Part shown: one piece after another, positions 15,901 through 24,978 of the stretch
How positions within the stretch are numbered: the stretch's first letter is position 1
How the letters are laid out: every line of letters starts with the position of its first letter
Source of the DNA: Allomuricauda sp.
GTDB lineage: Bacteria; Bacteroidota; Bacteroidia; Flavobacteriales; Flavobacteriaceae
NCBI GenBank assembly: GCA_030148335.1
Contig: JASBTQ010000024.1
Span: 62,001 to 126,000 of the forward strand
DNA length: 64,000 bases
Direction of reading: 5' to 3'
Position numbers and translations under genes: made by a program
The notes under the pieces: generated by a model
What the model was told of the DNA's origin: nothing
Database searches by the model: none
Seen by the model: only the letters and a program-made list of their open reading frames with translations

Positions 15901-18231
15901 CTAACTGCCTAACACTTCCAATTTGGCGAAACGAAGCAATAGTTTCTTTACACCACCTTGATCAAAGAGAATTTCTGCCTTTTTGTCGCTGCCCACTCCT
16001 TCAATATTGAGGATCTTGCCCCTGCCGAAACGAGTGTGGTTCACCAATGTTCCTTCGATTAAGTTGGGGTCAATGTCCATACTGTTCTTGGTCGGTGATG
16101 AAAGTTCAGGTTTCAACTTCCTCAACTTTCGCAACTGGTTTTCGTTGGGCTTTTGGACCGACGGCGGGGTGCCGTTCTGTGGTTTCACTTGGCGCAATTT
16201 GCTCTTGTCCACCTCTCCGAAGATGTCGGCATTGATCATGGATTTGTACTGATACCCGTCATTGACCGGGGTGAGGTTTTCCACGTATTTTTCATCAATT
16301 TCCTCCAAAAACCGGCTCGGTTCGGCATCAATGAGCTTGCCCCATCTGTAACGATTCTGGGTGTAGGTAAGGTAGGCTTGTTTTTCGGCACGGGTGAGGG
16401 CTACATAGAACAATCTTCGTTCCTCCTCCAGTTCACTACGGGTGTTCATGCTCATGGCCGATGGGAACAAATCTTCTTCCATCCCCACCACATAGACATA
16501 CGGAAACTCCAAACCCTTAGCCAAATGGATGGTCATCAGGGCCACGCGGTCATCATCACCGACTTCCTTGTCCATATCGGTGGCCAGGGCCACATCTTCC
16601 AAAAATTCGGTTAGGCTCCCCGTAGCATCGGCCAGTTCCTTTTGACCTTCAACAAAATCCTTGATCCCGTTCAAAAGTTCTTCAATGTTCTCCATTTTGG
16701 CAATGCCCTCAGGCGTACCATCTTTTTTGAACTCCAGCAACAAACCTGTTTTTTTGGCCACATGCTCCGAAAGCGTGAAGGCATCCACTCCCTCATTCAT
16801 GATTTGGAAACTCTTGATCATGGTGACAAAGTCATCCAACTTGCGCTTTGTCCCTGCATTGATATTTAGATTGAGCTTATCCAAATGCTCCATCACCTCA
16901 AAAACGGAGCGTCCGTATTCGTTGGCCGCCACAACGAGCCTGTCAATAGTAGTCTGACCAATGCCCCGTGCAGGAAAATTGATGACCCTCTTCAACGCCT
17001 CCTCATCCTTGGGGTTGATGACCAACCGCAAGTAGGCCAGCACATCCTTAATCTCCTTGCGCTGATAAAAAGAGAGACCGCCGTAGATCCGATAGGGAAT
17101 GTCACGTTTCCGCAAGGCATCTTCAATGGCTCTCGATTGCGAATTAGTACGGTAAAGCACTGCAAAATCCCCATTTTGGAGCTGGTGCTGCATCTTGTTC
17201 TCAAAAATGGAACCCGCCACATACCTTCCCTCCTCCGCATCGGTCACACTTCGGTGTATGATGATCTGTCCGCCATCGTCATTGGAGGTCCATACATTTT
17301 TTTCCAACTGGTTCTTGTTGTTGGCTATGATGGAATTGGCAGCGTTGACGATGTTTTTGGTAGATCGATAGTTCTGCTCCAACCGATACACGGCCACATC
17401 GTCATAATCCCGTTGAAAGTTGAGGATATTGCTGATGTTGGCTCCCCGGAACGAATAGATGCTCTGAGCATCGTCGCCCACCACACAAATGTTCTGGTAC
17501 CGATCGGACAAGGCTTTGACAATGAGGTATTGCGAATGATTGGTATCTTGGTACTCATCCACCAAAATATATCGGAACCTGTCCTGGTACTTCATCAGCA
17601 CATCCGGAAAACGGGTCAATAATTCGTTGGTGCGCAGCAGCAGGTCGTCAAAATCCATGGCACCTGCCTTAAAGCAGCGGTCCACATAATTTTGATAGAT
17701 TTCCCCCAATCTAGGTCTTTTGGCCATGGCATCCGCTTCCACCAGTTCGGGGTTTTGGAAATAGGCCTTGACAGTGATTAGGCTGTTCTTGTAGGAGGAT
17801 ATGCGGTTCTGGACCTGCTTGTACTTGTAAATATCCTTGTCCAACCCCATTTCCTTGATGATTGATGCGATCAATCGTTGGGAGTCCTGGGTATCGTAGA
17901 TTGTAAAATTACTGGGAAAACCCAGTTTGTCCCCGTCAAAGCGTAGCAATTTGGCAAAAACGGAGTGGAACGTACCCATCCAAAGGTTTTTGGCCTCGGA
18001 ATTGCCCACAATGGTGGCAATCCGCTTTTTCATTTCACGGGCAGCCTTGTTGGTAAAGGTCAGGGCCAGAATATTGAAGGAATCCACCCCTTGTTCCATC
18101 AAATGGGCAATCCGATAGGTCAACACACGTGTCTTTCCAGAGCCGGCCCCCGCAATCACCATCAACGGACCGTCCTTGTGAAGGACTGGGGCACGTTGCG
18201 CATCATTCAATTCATCCAAAAAAGTACTCAA
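15901..18231 (-). CDS. uvrD: ATP-dependent 3'-5' DNA helicase UvrD/PcrA
   Basis: The 776-residue superfamily 1A helicase has Q motif LNDAQRAPV, Walker A AGAGSGKTR (27-35), motif Ia TFTNKAAREMKKRI and motif II VDEYQDTN. Motif III is VGDDAQSIYSFRGA, motif IV YRLEQNYRST, and motif V/VI LMTIHLAKGLEFPYV and FYVALTRAE. The C-terminus ends in the PcrA-type Tudor module (VNHTRFGRGKILNIEG), which contacts RNA polymerase in PcrA. It acts in nucleotide excision repair, mismatch repair and removal of protein roadblocks. It is transcribed alone, divergent from the DsrE/M20 pair. Confidence 0.96.
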   Translation of the reverse strand: MSTFLDELNDAQRAPVLHKDGPLMVIAGAGSGKTRVLTYRIAHLMEQGVDSFNILALTFTNKAAREMKKRIATIVGNSEAKNLWMGTFHSVFAKLLRFDGDKLGFPSNFTIYDTQDSQRLIASIIKEMGLDKDIYKYKQVQNRISSYKNSLITVKAYFQNPELVEADAMAKRPRLGEIYQNYVDRCFKAGAMDFDDLLLRTNELLTRFPDVLMKYQDRFRYILVDEYQDTNHSQYLIVKALSDRYQNICVVGDDAQSIYSFRGANISNILNFQRDYDDVAVYRLEQNYRSTKNIVNAANSIIANNKNQLEKNVWTSNDDGGQIIIHRSVTDAEEGRYVAGSIFENKMQHQLQNGDFAVLYRTNSQSRAIEDALRKRDIPYRIYGGLSFYQRKEIKDVLAYLRLVINPKDEEALKRVINFPARGIGQTTIDRLVVAANEYGRSVFEVMEHLDKLNLNINAGTKRKLDDFVTMIKSFQIMNEGVDAFTLSEHVAKKTGLLLEFKKDGTPEGIAKMENIEELLNGIKDFVEGQKELADATGSLTEFLEDVALATDMDKEVGDDDRVALMTIHLAKGLEFPYVYVVGMEEDLFPSAMSMNTRSELEEERRLFYVALTRAEKQAYLTYTQNRYRWGKLIDAEPSRFLEEIDEKYVENLTPVNDGYQYKSMINADIFGEVDKSKLRQVKPQNGTPPSVQKPNENQLRKLRKLKPELSSPTKNSMDIDPNLIEGTLVNHTRFGRGKILNIEGVGSDKKAEILFDQGGVKKLLLRFAKLEVLGS

Positions 18232-18370
18232 TCGCCAGGGTCTTTAAAAAGTAGGCGTGAAATTAACCAATAATGCCCTTTTGCTAAAATCATCCTTTGA
18301 ATATTTATAAACACTATCATGATTATCGGATGAATTTTAAATATATTTAAGCACTCAACCATTTTTGCTG

Positions 18371-18910
18371 ATGAATCATCATTACTTTTCGCTCTTTCTT
18401 CTGATTCTTTTTTCCCTTCCCTGTATTTCCCAAGAAAAAAAGGCCGGGCCCATTATAGAAAAATACGGAGAGGTCTGGACGATAGAAAATCCAGACTTTA
18501 AAACCGATACTTCCCAAGAGTTCAAAGTGGTCTTCGATGTGATGGACAGTCCAAGTTCGCATGACGAGATCAACAAAAAATTGGAGACGGCCGCCCGCTT
18601 CCTGAACATGCATGCCCAAAGCGGAGTGCCCAAATCGCAGCTCAAGGTGGCCCTTATTGTCCACAACCAAGCCTCCAAAGATATCGCCCATGACGAAGCC
18701 TACCGCAAAAGATTTGGTGTATCCAATCCCAATTCGGGGCTCATCAAGGCCTTGTTGGGTGCAGATGTAGAGATCATCTATTGTGGCCAATCCTCGTTCT
18801 CTCGGGATTTTCCAAAGGAAGATTTGATTCCCGGCGTGAAGATGGCTTTGTCCGCCATGACCGCAAGCATTCAACTACAAAATGAAGGATACCGACTTAT
18901 AAAACTATAA
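18371..18910 (+). CDS. exported DsrE-family protein
   Basis: The 179-residue protein has an N-terminal signal peptide (about 1-20, ending CISQ). A DsrE/DsrF-like alpha/beta domain follows, with FKVVFDVMDSP, the central VALIVHNQASKDI and the C-terminal ADVEIIYCGQSSFSRDF. DsrE proteins relay sulfane sulfur via cysteine, and Cys in IIYCGQ is a candidate. Secreted versions are frequent in Bacteroidota and their role is unknown. The frame is open a few codons upstream through a TTG (18365); the ATG at 18371 is preferred because the signal peptide begins there. The M20 gene follows 11 bases after the stop, so the two are likely co-transcribed. Confidence 0.82.
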   Translation: MNHHYFSLFLLILFSLPCISQEKKAGPIIEKYGEVWTIENPDFKTDTSQEFKVVFDVMDSPSSHDEINKKLETAARFLNMHAQSGVPKSQLKVALIVHNQASKDIAHDEAYRKRFGVSNPNSGLIKALLGADVEIIYCGQSSFSRDFPKEDLIPGVKMALSAMTASIQLQNEGYRLIKL

Positions 18911-18921
18911 ACCAACACATT

Positions 18922-20208
18922 ATGAAAAATTTTATCTCTTGCATCATCATTTTGGCATGTGTGGCCACCCAAGCTCAAGACCACGGTCTGGGAAAAGACA
19001 TTGCCGCAGTGGAATCCAAAGTCATCGAGTGGAGACGTGACATCCACCAATACCCCGAACTGAGCAACCGGGAGTTCAAGACCGCGGAAAAAATAGCCGC
19101 TCACTTAAAATCTTTGGGAATCGAGGTACAAACGGGGGTGGCCCACACAGGTGTTGTCGGTCTTCTCAAGGGCAACCGTCCCGGAAAGGTAGTGGCATTA
19201 AGAGCAGATATCGATGCGCTGCCCGTTACCGAAAGAAATGACCTTCCGTTTAAATCCACCGTAACGTCTGAATATTTGGACGAAGAGGTGGGCGTGATGC
19301 ATGCCTGCGGACACGATACCCATATCGCTATTTTGATGGGCGTCGCCGAAGTGCTCTCCAAGAACAAGGACAAAATCCGCGGTACGGTAAAATTCATTTT
19401 CCAACCTGCGGAGGAAGGAGCGCCTCCAGGGGAGGAAGGCGGTGCCGAGCTCATGGTGAAAGAGGGCGTCCTGGAAAACCCGAAAGTGGATGTCATTTAC
19501 GGTCTTCACATCGGTTCCTATCTTCCTGTGGGACAGATTGCCTACAAACCGGGCGGGGCATTGGCTGCGGCACAACGCTTTGTAGTGGACATCAAAGGGA
19601 AACAGACACACGGTTCCGCTCCTTGGGGTGGGGTTGACCCCATCTTGGTCGCCGCTAAAATTGTGGACGGTTTCCAATCCATCATAAGACGTGAAATGGA
19701 ACTCACCAAAGAGGCCGCCGTGATCACCGTGGGAAAAATAAGCGGTGGCGTGCGGAACAACATCATTCCCGAAAGTGCAGAACTCATCGGCACCATCCGT
19801 ACCTTGGACTACGACATGCAAAAACAAGTGAACGAGCGGATGAAGGAAATGGCCTCCACCATTGCCAAGGCCTATCGTGCAGAAGCCACCGTGGAGATTG
19901 CCAAAGGGGTACCAATCACCTATAATGACCCTTCCCTGACCGAAGCGTCGCTGCCCAGCCTAAAAGAAGTGGCGGGAGAGGGAAATGTTCATTTGATCAA
20001 AGCCATTACAGGCGCAGAAGATTTTTCGTTCTATCAGGAAAAAATACCCGGCTTTTTCTTCATTTTGGGAGGAAAAGACCCCAATGCCGGACCGGATGAC
20101 CACTTTCCCCACCACACTCCGGATTTCAAGATCGATGACAGCGGGTTGTTGCTTGGTGTGAGGGCCATGACGGAAATCGCGTTGGATTACCTGGACAGAT
20201 CCAAGTAG
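18922..20208 (+). CDS. secreted M20-family amidohydrolase
   Basis: The 428-residue protein has a signal peptide (about 1-18, ending TQAQ). A complete M20D dinuclear metallopeptidase/amidohydrolase follows: WRRDIHQYPELSNREF, ALRADIDALPV, HACGHDTHIAIL (metal ligands), FQPAEEG with the catalytic Glu, and GAEDFSFY near the end. A lid/dimerisation domain interrupts the catalytic domain at about 200-310. Relatives hydrolyse N-acyl amino acids, hippurate or similar amides; the substrate here is unknown. The signal peptide puts it in the periplasm or outside, so it probably serves peptide or amide scavenging. Confidence 0.9.
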   Translation: MKNFISCIIILACVATQAQDHGLGKDIAAVESKVIEWRRDIHQYPELSNREFKTAEKIAAHLKSLGIEVQTGVAHTGVVGLLKGNRPGKVVALRADIDALPVTERNDLPFKSTVTSEYLDEEVGVMHACGHDTHIAILMGVAEVLSKNKDKIRGTVKFIFQPAEEGAPPGEEGGAELMVKEGVLENPKVDVIYGLHIGSYLPVGQIAYKPGGALAAAQRFVVDIKGKQTHGSAPWGGVDPILVAAKIVDGFQSIIRREMELTKEAAVITVGKISGGVRNNIIPESAELIGTIRTLDYDMQKQVNERMKEMASTIAKAYRAEATVEIAKGVPITYNDPSLTEASLPSLKEVAGEGNVHLIKAITGAEDFSFYQEKIPGFFFILGGKDPNAGPDDHFPHHTPDFKIDDSGLLLGVRAMTEIALDYLDRSK

Positions 20209-20278
20209 AAACAGTTATTGGACTAAAGAAGCATTCCATCACAATCCCCAAATTTATTTGGAATTTGGATGATGGCAT

Positions 20279-20310
20279 TTGATATTTGCGACTCGTAGCT
20301 GAAAACTTTG
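20279..20310 (+). promoter_or_regulatory. candidate promoter ahead of the OmpA-like paralogue
   Basis: TTG (20279-20281), a 21-base spacer and AAACTTTG (20303-20310) match the Bacteroidota promoter in 10 of 11 positions. Transcription would begin near 20317 and leave a leader of about 160 bases before the gene at 20475. Confidence 0.35.
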
Positions 20311-20311
20311 C

Positions 20312-20434
20312 ATGGAAGCAATCTTGGATTTTTTACAGACAATCCCTTGGCAGGGTTGGATTCTTGCCTTTTTATTGTTCGTTTCCATGCAATCGTTATT
20401 TGATTGCGGACACCTAGGAATCAAACCTTCTTAA
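20312..20434 (+). CDS. possible 40-residue membrane peptide (uncertain)
   Basis: This short reading frame encodes a peptide with one hydrophobic helix flanked by tryptophans (PWQGWILAFLLFVSMQSLF) and a polar tail with one Cys. It could be a small membrane protein or the remnant of a larger one. Against it: the promoter candidate at 20279-20310 would start transcription just inside its ATG, and the surrounding gap contains TTTGGAATTTGG-like repeat debris. Confidence 0.2.
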   Translation: MEAILDFLQTIPWQGWILAFLLFVSMQSLFDCGHLGIKPS

Positions 20435-20474
20435 AAAAAAACATCATAACTTAGCCCCAAATATTTTATCTTAT

Positions 20475-21248
20475 ATGAAAACAAGATTATCCATCATACT
20501 ATTGCTTGTTCTTTCCACAGGAGTGTTCGCACAGAAAAAAAGTGAACTCATTGCAGAGATCGATAACCTGAAATCCAAAATATCCGAGGTGGAACAAGAA
20601 CTGGCCAAGGCCAAACGTGAAATTTCATCGAGCAATGCCAAGGCAGAGACCCTTGAAACCGAAAACATTGGACTACGCGATGCGAATGCCACTCTTTTGG
20701 GCAATCTGAGCAATTTCTCCGAGCTCTCCAAACAGAACTCGGAAAACGTGAACAGGGCCATGGGTGCGTTGGCCAGAAAGGAAAAACAGCTCAGCGGCAT
20801 CAACGATATGATATCTGCCAACGATTCCACCGCCATTGTTTCGCTCACGAGGATCAAACAGACCTTGGGCGAGAATGCAAATGTCAATGTGGCCGAAGGG
20901 GGCATTGTCATTTCCAACAAACTGGATGATCTTTTTGGCTCGGACACTTCCATAAAGCTTACGGAAACGGGAAAGGCATGGCTAGTGAATGTAGCCAAGG
21001 TCATCAAGTCCAACCCATCCTTCAGGACCCAGGTGGAAGGACTCAACATCACGGGGGATTTTGGCCCTACTTTTGACCAAGCAACGGCGGTGGCCAAAGA
21101 GTTGGTCGGGGTTTTGCAGATCCCTTCGGACCAAATAAACATCTCGGTCAAGGATGGCAACTTCAGGGAAGGCATCAACATAAGGCTGCAGCCCGACTAC
21201 AAAGGCTTTTATGCCAAGGCCAAGGAAAGTGCCAAAGCGGCACAATAA
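20475..21248 (+). CDS. exported coiled-coil protein with a degenerate OmpA-like C-terminal domain
   Basis: The 257-residue protein has a signal peptide (about 1-19, ending VFAQ) and lacks the lipidated Cys of its relative at 14135-15007. It shares that protein's plan: a coiled coil (about 22-80), a middle helical repeat (NLSNFSELSKQNSENVNRAM against NMGNLTTLTTKGAENLEKSL) and an OmpA-like fold. The peptidoglycan-binding residues are lost: GHTDN is replaced by GLNITGD, and NWDLSVKRA by TFDQATAVA. It probably lies in the periplasm and no longer binds diaminopimelate. Whether it partners the intact paralogue is unknown. Confidence 0.75.
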   Translation: MKTRLSIILLLVLSTGVFAQKKSELIAEIDNLKSKISEVEQELAKAKREISSSNAKAETLETENIGLRDANATLLGNLSNFSELSKQNSENVNRAMGALARKEKQLSGINDMISANDSTAIVSLTRIKQTLGENANVNVAEGGIVISNKLDDLFGSDTSIKLTETGKAWLVNVAKVIKSNPSFRTQVEGLNITGDFGPTFDQATAVAKELVGVLQIPSDQINISVKDGNFREGINIRLQPDYKGFYAKAKESAKAAQ

Positions 21249-21321
21249 GGCCCTCCGAAATACTTTTTGGGATTTTGGTGCGTTCATGGTAGTGTAAAAT
21301 CAATAAAAACCAAACTATCCT

Positions 21322-21843
21322 ATGAGTGGAGATGATATCCTTCAGCTTTTTGCCTATTTATTGCCTGCCGTGGTGACCGGCGTGGTCGCCTTCTATTTTT
21401 TCAGGCTGCATACCCGAAACGAGGAAGGTAGAAGACGCTTTCTGTTGCACAAGGACTCCCAAAAGGACACCCTTCCGGTTCGACTTCAGGCCTATGAACG
21501 TATGACCCTTTTTCTGGAACGGATTGCCCTGAACAGTCTAGTGGTAAGGGTCGCACCAAAAAGCAAGAGCAAGAGTGAATACGAGAATTTATTGATCAAT
21601 CAGATCGAGACCGAGTTCGAGCACAATCTTTCACAACAGATCTATATGTCCGACGAATGTTGGAACATCATCAAAACGGCAAAAAACGCGACCATCCAAA
21701 TCATCCGCTCCGCTGGGATGAGCGAGACCGACTCTCCGGATAAGCTTCGGGAGGACATCCTTAACCAGACCATGGAAAAACAATCGCCCTCCAATACCGC
21801 TTTGGCCTATGTGAAAAAAGAGGTCGGCGATCTTTGGAACTGA
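21322..21843 (+). CDS. conserved flavobacterial membrane-anchored protein (DUF7935-like)
   Basis: The 173-residue protein has an N-terminal transmembrane helix (about 8-27), then a positively charged RLHTRNEEGRRRF. The cytoplasmic helical body contains LPVRLQAYERMTLFLERI, a pattern that I associate with a conserved uncharacterised flavobacterial family. No enzymatic motif is visible. It lies 73 bases after the OmpA-like paralogue in the same direction and may share its transcript. The function is unknown. Confidence 0.65.
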   Translation: MSGDDILQLFAYLLPAVVTGVVAFYFFRLHTRNEEGRRRFLLHKDSQKDTLPVRLQAYERMTLFLERIALNSLVVRVAPKSKSKSEYENLLINQIETEFEHNLSQQIYMSDECWNIIKTAKNATIQIIRSAGMSETDSPDKLREDILNQTMEKQSPSNTALAYVKKEVGDLWN

Positions 21844-21857
21844 TCGGGAGTGCTAGA

Positions 21858-21892
21858 TTCAAGTACCAAACTCAAAGCACCAAATTCCAATG
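21858..21892. repeat. short degenerate CAAGTACCAAA-type 7-mer repeats
   Basis: The segment between the DUF7935-like gene and the patatin gene consists of loosely repeated CCAAA-containing heptads. They resemble the 7-bp arrays seen more clearly at 43912-43991. Confidence 0.3.
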
Positions 21893-21936
21893 GTTCAATA
21901 TGCAGTTTGCACTAACATAATAACTCAACAAATATC

Positions 21937-22851
21937 CTATTCCTGCCTATCCGGGTCGATGGGATTTACTTCTTCATTCTTGTTCTTGGCATAGAGATAA
22001 CCGCGCTTCCACCACAGAGTCATTCGTTCCTTGTTGAATATCAATGAGTTGGTGGTAAGAACGGTTGGCGTGTAATAAAAATTGATGATGGCATTCTTTT
22101 GATTGGCCACCAGCTTGCCAATACGGATATTCTGGTTCTCGATCCTGTCCAGCATAAAACCAAAAATGGTCGTGATCAGATCGAACGGGTTTTTGGATGA
22201 CATCCGGTTGAGATAGTTCACTTCCGTGTGCAGCACCACCACATCCACTTCGGTGGCCCCGCGATTGAGCGCTTCCTCGATAGGCACCAGACTCCCCAGA
22301 CCCCCATCCGCATATTCGCATCCATCTTTCTTGGCCAAACTCATAAAAGGGGTATAATTGGAGGAAATCCAGATCCAATCACAAAATTCATCATAGGTGC
22401 ACTCGTTCACGGACTTGTATTCCACTTGGTTGAGGGAAAGATTGGATACCGTAACCACTACATCCGCATGGCTTTCCTTGAGTTCGATGAACTCTTCCAC
22501 GGTAATGGACTGCCGAATGAGTTTTCGCAGGTTCTCACTTTCCCCAAAAGTTTTTTTCCCCCTGATGAAATTTTTCACCACATTCCAGTGATTGATGGCG
22601 ATAATCTCTACCCCGTGCTTCTTTTTGATGACAAACGGACAGTTGTTGAAAATGCTGTCCTGATTGACCGAGGAATAGATTTCCTTGATCTTGTCCAATT
22701 TGTTCAGCGCCAAATGCGAAATCAGAAGGCTGCCCGTGGAAGTCCCCACAAACAGATCATATTTGTGCTGGGCCTCCTGGATCAGGAATTGGGCCACACC
22801 CCCTGCAAAAGCACCTTTGCTACCCCCGCCAGAAATGACCAATGCCCTCAT
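21937..22851 (-). CDS. patatin-like phospholipase
   Basis: The 304-residue protein has the patatin catalytic dyad layout: oxyanion-hole loop SGGGSKGAF (7-15), nucleophile elbow GTSTG (36-40) and the Asp of the DGG motif in YADGGLGS. No signal peptide is seen, so it is probably cytoplasmic or peripheral to the membrane. Patatins hydrolyse acyl esters of phospholipids; the lipid target is unknown. Its start overlaps the stop of the M1 aminopeptidase gene by 4 bases (ATGA), so it is the second gene of a two-gene, translationally coupled operon. Confidence 0.9.
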   Translation of the reverse strand: MRALVISGGGSKGAFAGGVAQFLIQEAQHKYDLFVGTSTGSLLISHLALNKLDKIKEIYSSVNQDSIFNNCPFVIKKKHGVEIIAINHWNVVKNFIRGKKTFGESENLRKLIRQSITVEEFIELKESHADVVVTVSNLSLNQVEYKSVNECTYDEFCDWIWISSNYTPFMSLAKKDGCEYADGGLGSLVPIEEALNRGATEVDVVVLHTEVNYLNRMSSKNPFDLITTIFGFMLDRIENQNIRIGKLVANQKNAIINFYYTPTVLTTNSLIFNKERMTLWWKRGYLYAKNKNEEVNPIDPDRQE

Positions 22852-24932
22852 TCTCCCAAAGTTTTGTCCAAATATTGCTTTTCTTGTTGATTTAGCAAAG
22901 GATATATTGCCTTTACCCTGGCCAAACCGTCTTCGTTCTTTAAAAATTCCTTCAAAATGTCCCTAGCTGATTTTTTAAAATGCCACACATGGTGTCCACA
23001 GGCCTCCACCAAATTTTTCAAGGTCTCATCGTTGTACCCTCCAATGCTGCTCAAATATTGAAACACCAACAACCGCGTTTCAAAATGATGTTCAGGCCCT
23101 GAATATCCGTTCAATTCCTCAAAATAGGATGGTTTCATACCTGTATTGTACCCTGGCGTCACCAACGCCAACGTCAACCACAGCACCCGAAGGTTCTTGT
23201 TGGGAAAACCCTCCAATTCTTCGGTCTCATCAAGATACTTTTCCCTATTGTCGGGAAAATCCCCCCAGAGTTTGTACAATGCACTTTCGATCGTGGTGTA
23301 GCTCTGGTCCAGGAGAAGGCTTTCCGCTTCTTGTTGTAGTTCCGAAGGTATTTTTACCATGGAAAGAACAACGGCCTGTCTCACTTTGAGGTCGCCCGTT
23401 TGGAGGATCGTAGATAGAAATTGGGATGAAAAATGATTCCCATATTCCAAGACCAAGTGCTGTTTCAGTTGACTGGACTCCAAGGAGCCCCAAATGTCCT
23501 TCAAATGATTTTCCGCAGTTTCCGTTTGTTCACCTATTTTTTCCTTCAATTCAAAAAACTGCTTGATGGAGGTATTCTTTTGCATCAAAAACGATTGGGC
23601 CTCGGCATAACGGAAATTGGGGTCTTCCAGCCATTCCTGTTCAAAATTGGAAAGGTCCATTCCTGAAACGTTTTCCATTTCCTGCATAAAATCGGGGATG
23701 GTCACATTTTGATGGGCATATTTTTGGAGATAGTTGCGGATTCCCTGTTTGAAATTGAAGTCCCCCACCCTTTTATGGAGCATCATCAAGGCCCACGCCC
23801 CTTTTTCATAAAACGTGAGGCTGCCCGCCCCTGGGTTTCTGAGTGCCTCTCCCTGATCGTCCTCGGAAAAACTTTTCAATGCTTCGGCTGTGCCCAGCAA
23901 ATGCCAATAGAAATGGTCTTCCCCGAATAGGTCTTTTTCGGCCAGATAAGCATAATAGGTAGCGAAACCCTCGTGCAGCCAATGGTGCTCGCTGCTGGTT
24001 TCGGTGACCAGATTTCCGAACCATTGGTGGGCCAGTTCATGTGCGTTGACATTCACGTAGTTTTTGTCCACAAATGCCGTGGAATCGATCACGTATTGGT
24101 TGGAAAAAATGGTACAGGTGGTGTTTTCCATACCCGCGTACAAAAAATCCTGAACGGGCACCTGTTTGTAATTCTGCCACGGATAGGGTACGCCAATCTC
24201 CTTTTCCAAAAAATCAAAAATGTGTTGGGTATGGCGGTAGGTGGGCTCTACGTTTAGGCTATCCTTGGGCTCATAATACAGTTCAATGGGCACTCCGGAC
24301 GAAGATTTGAGCTCTTTTTTATGGAAATCCCCTATGACGAAGCCTAGCAAGTAGCTGCTCATGGGTTTTTTCATGTCGAATCGCCAAAGAAGCTTATCTT
24401 TCAATTGCTTGCTACTCTTGAGTTTTCCATTGGCCACGACCTTATGGTCTTTGGCTGTCAAAACTGAAACGTCAAACTCTACCTTTTCAATCATATCATC
24501 AAAACTGGGCAACCAATGACTGGTATATTTGCCTTGCCCCTGGGTCCAAATTTGATTGTTGCCGGGAATGTCATCACCCCAACCCAAAAAATATACTGTC
24601 TGTTTTGGATAGGCTACATATTGCAACTTCAAACTATGGGAGTCTCCTCTTCTAAATTGATTGGAAATGACAAGCTTTTTTGTGGTGTTTTCGTATTTCA
24701 ATGTGTTTCCATCAAGAAGTACGGCGGTAAAATCCATGTCGTGGGCATCCAAAAAGATAGAATCCACATCCTTGAGTACATTGAATTCATAGGTGATGTC
24801 CCCAACTACCTTCTTTTCCGAAGGAAAAAGTTCGACCACAACTTCCCCTCGGATAAAATCCACCTTATCCTGAACCTGGGCGCTCAGCAATTGCACAAAT
24901 AGGAAAAAAATAAGAGTCGGGCTCAGCTTCAT
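22848..24932 (-). CDS. secreted M1-family zinc aminopeptidase
   Basis: The 694-residue protein has a signal peptide (about 1-18, ending LSAQ). A complete M1 catalytic site follows: substrate-binding GMEN (267-270), HELAH (298-302) and the third zinc ligand Glu321 in WLHEGFATYY. The C-terminal helical repeats are as in the family. It should remove N-terminal residues from peptides in the periplasm or outside the cell. It is divergent from recG with start codons about 46 bases apart, and patatin overlaps its stop. The intact active site contrasts with the M1-like pseudo-enzyme at 5664-8501. Confidence 0.92.
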   Translation of the reverse strand: MKLSPTLIFFLFVQLLSAQVQDKVDFIRGEVVVELFPSEKKVVGDITYEFNVLKDVDSIFLDAHDMDFTAVLLDGNTLKYENTTKKLVISNQFRRGDSHSLKLQYVAYPKQTVYFLGWGDDIPGNNQIWTQGQGKYTSHWLPSFDDMIEKVEFDVSVLTAKDHKVVANGKLKSSKQLKDKLLWRFDMKKPMSSYLLGFVIGDFHKKELKSSSGVPIELYYEPKDSLNVEPTYRHTQHIFDFLEKEIGVPYPWQNYKQVPVQDFLYAGMENTTCTIFSNQYVIDSTAFVDKNYVNVNAHELAHQWFGNLVTETSSEHHWLHEGFATYYAYLAEKDLFGEDHFYWHLLGTAEALKSFSEDDQGEALRNPGAGSLTFYEKGAWALMMLHKRVGDFNFKQGIRNYLQKYAHQNVTIPDFMQEMENVSGMDLSNFEQEWLEDPNFRYAEAQSFLMQKNTSIKQFFELKEKIGEQTETAENHLKDIWGSLESSQLKQHLVLEYGNHFSSQFLSTILQTGDLKVRQAVVLSMVKIPSELQQEAESLLLDQSYTTIESALYKLWGDFPDNREKYLDETEELEGFPNKNLRVLWLTLALVTPGYNTGMKPSYFEELNGYSGPEHHFETRLLVFQYLSSIGGYNDETLKNLVEACGHHVWHFKKSARDILKEFLKNEDGLARVKAIYPLLNQQEKQYLDKTLGE

Positions 24933-24978
24933 GCCATCATCATATCAAAAGTCCTTCCAAATTACATATTTTAGTTCG

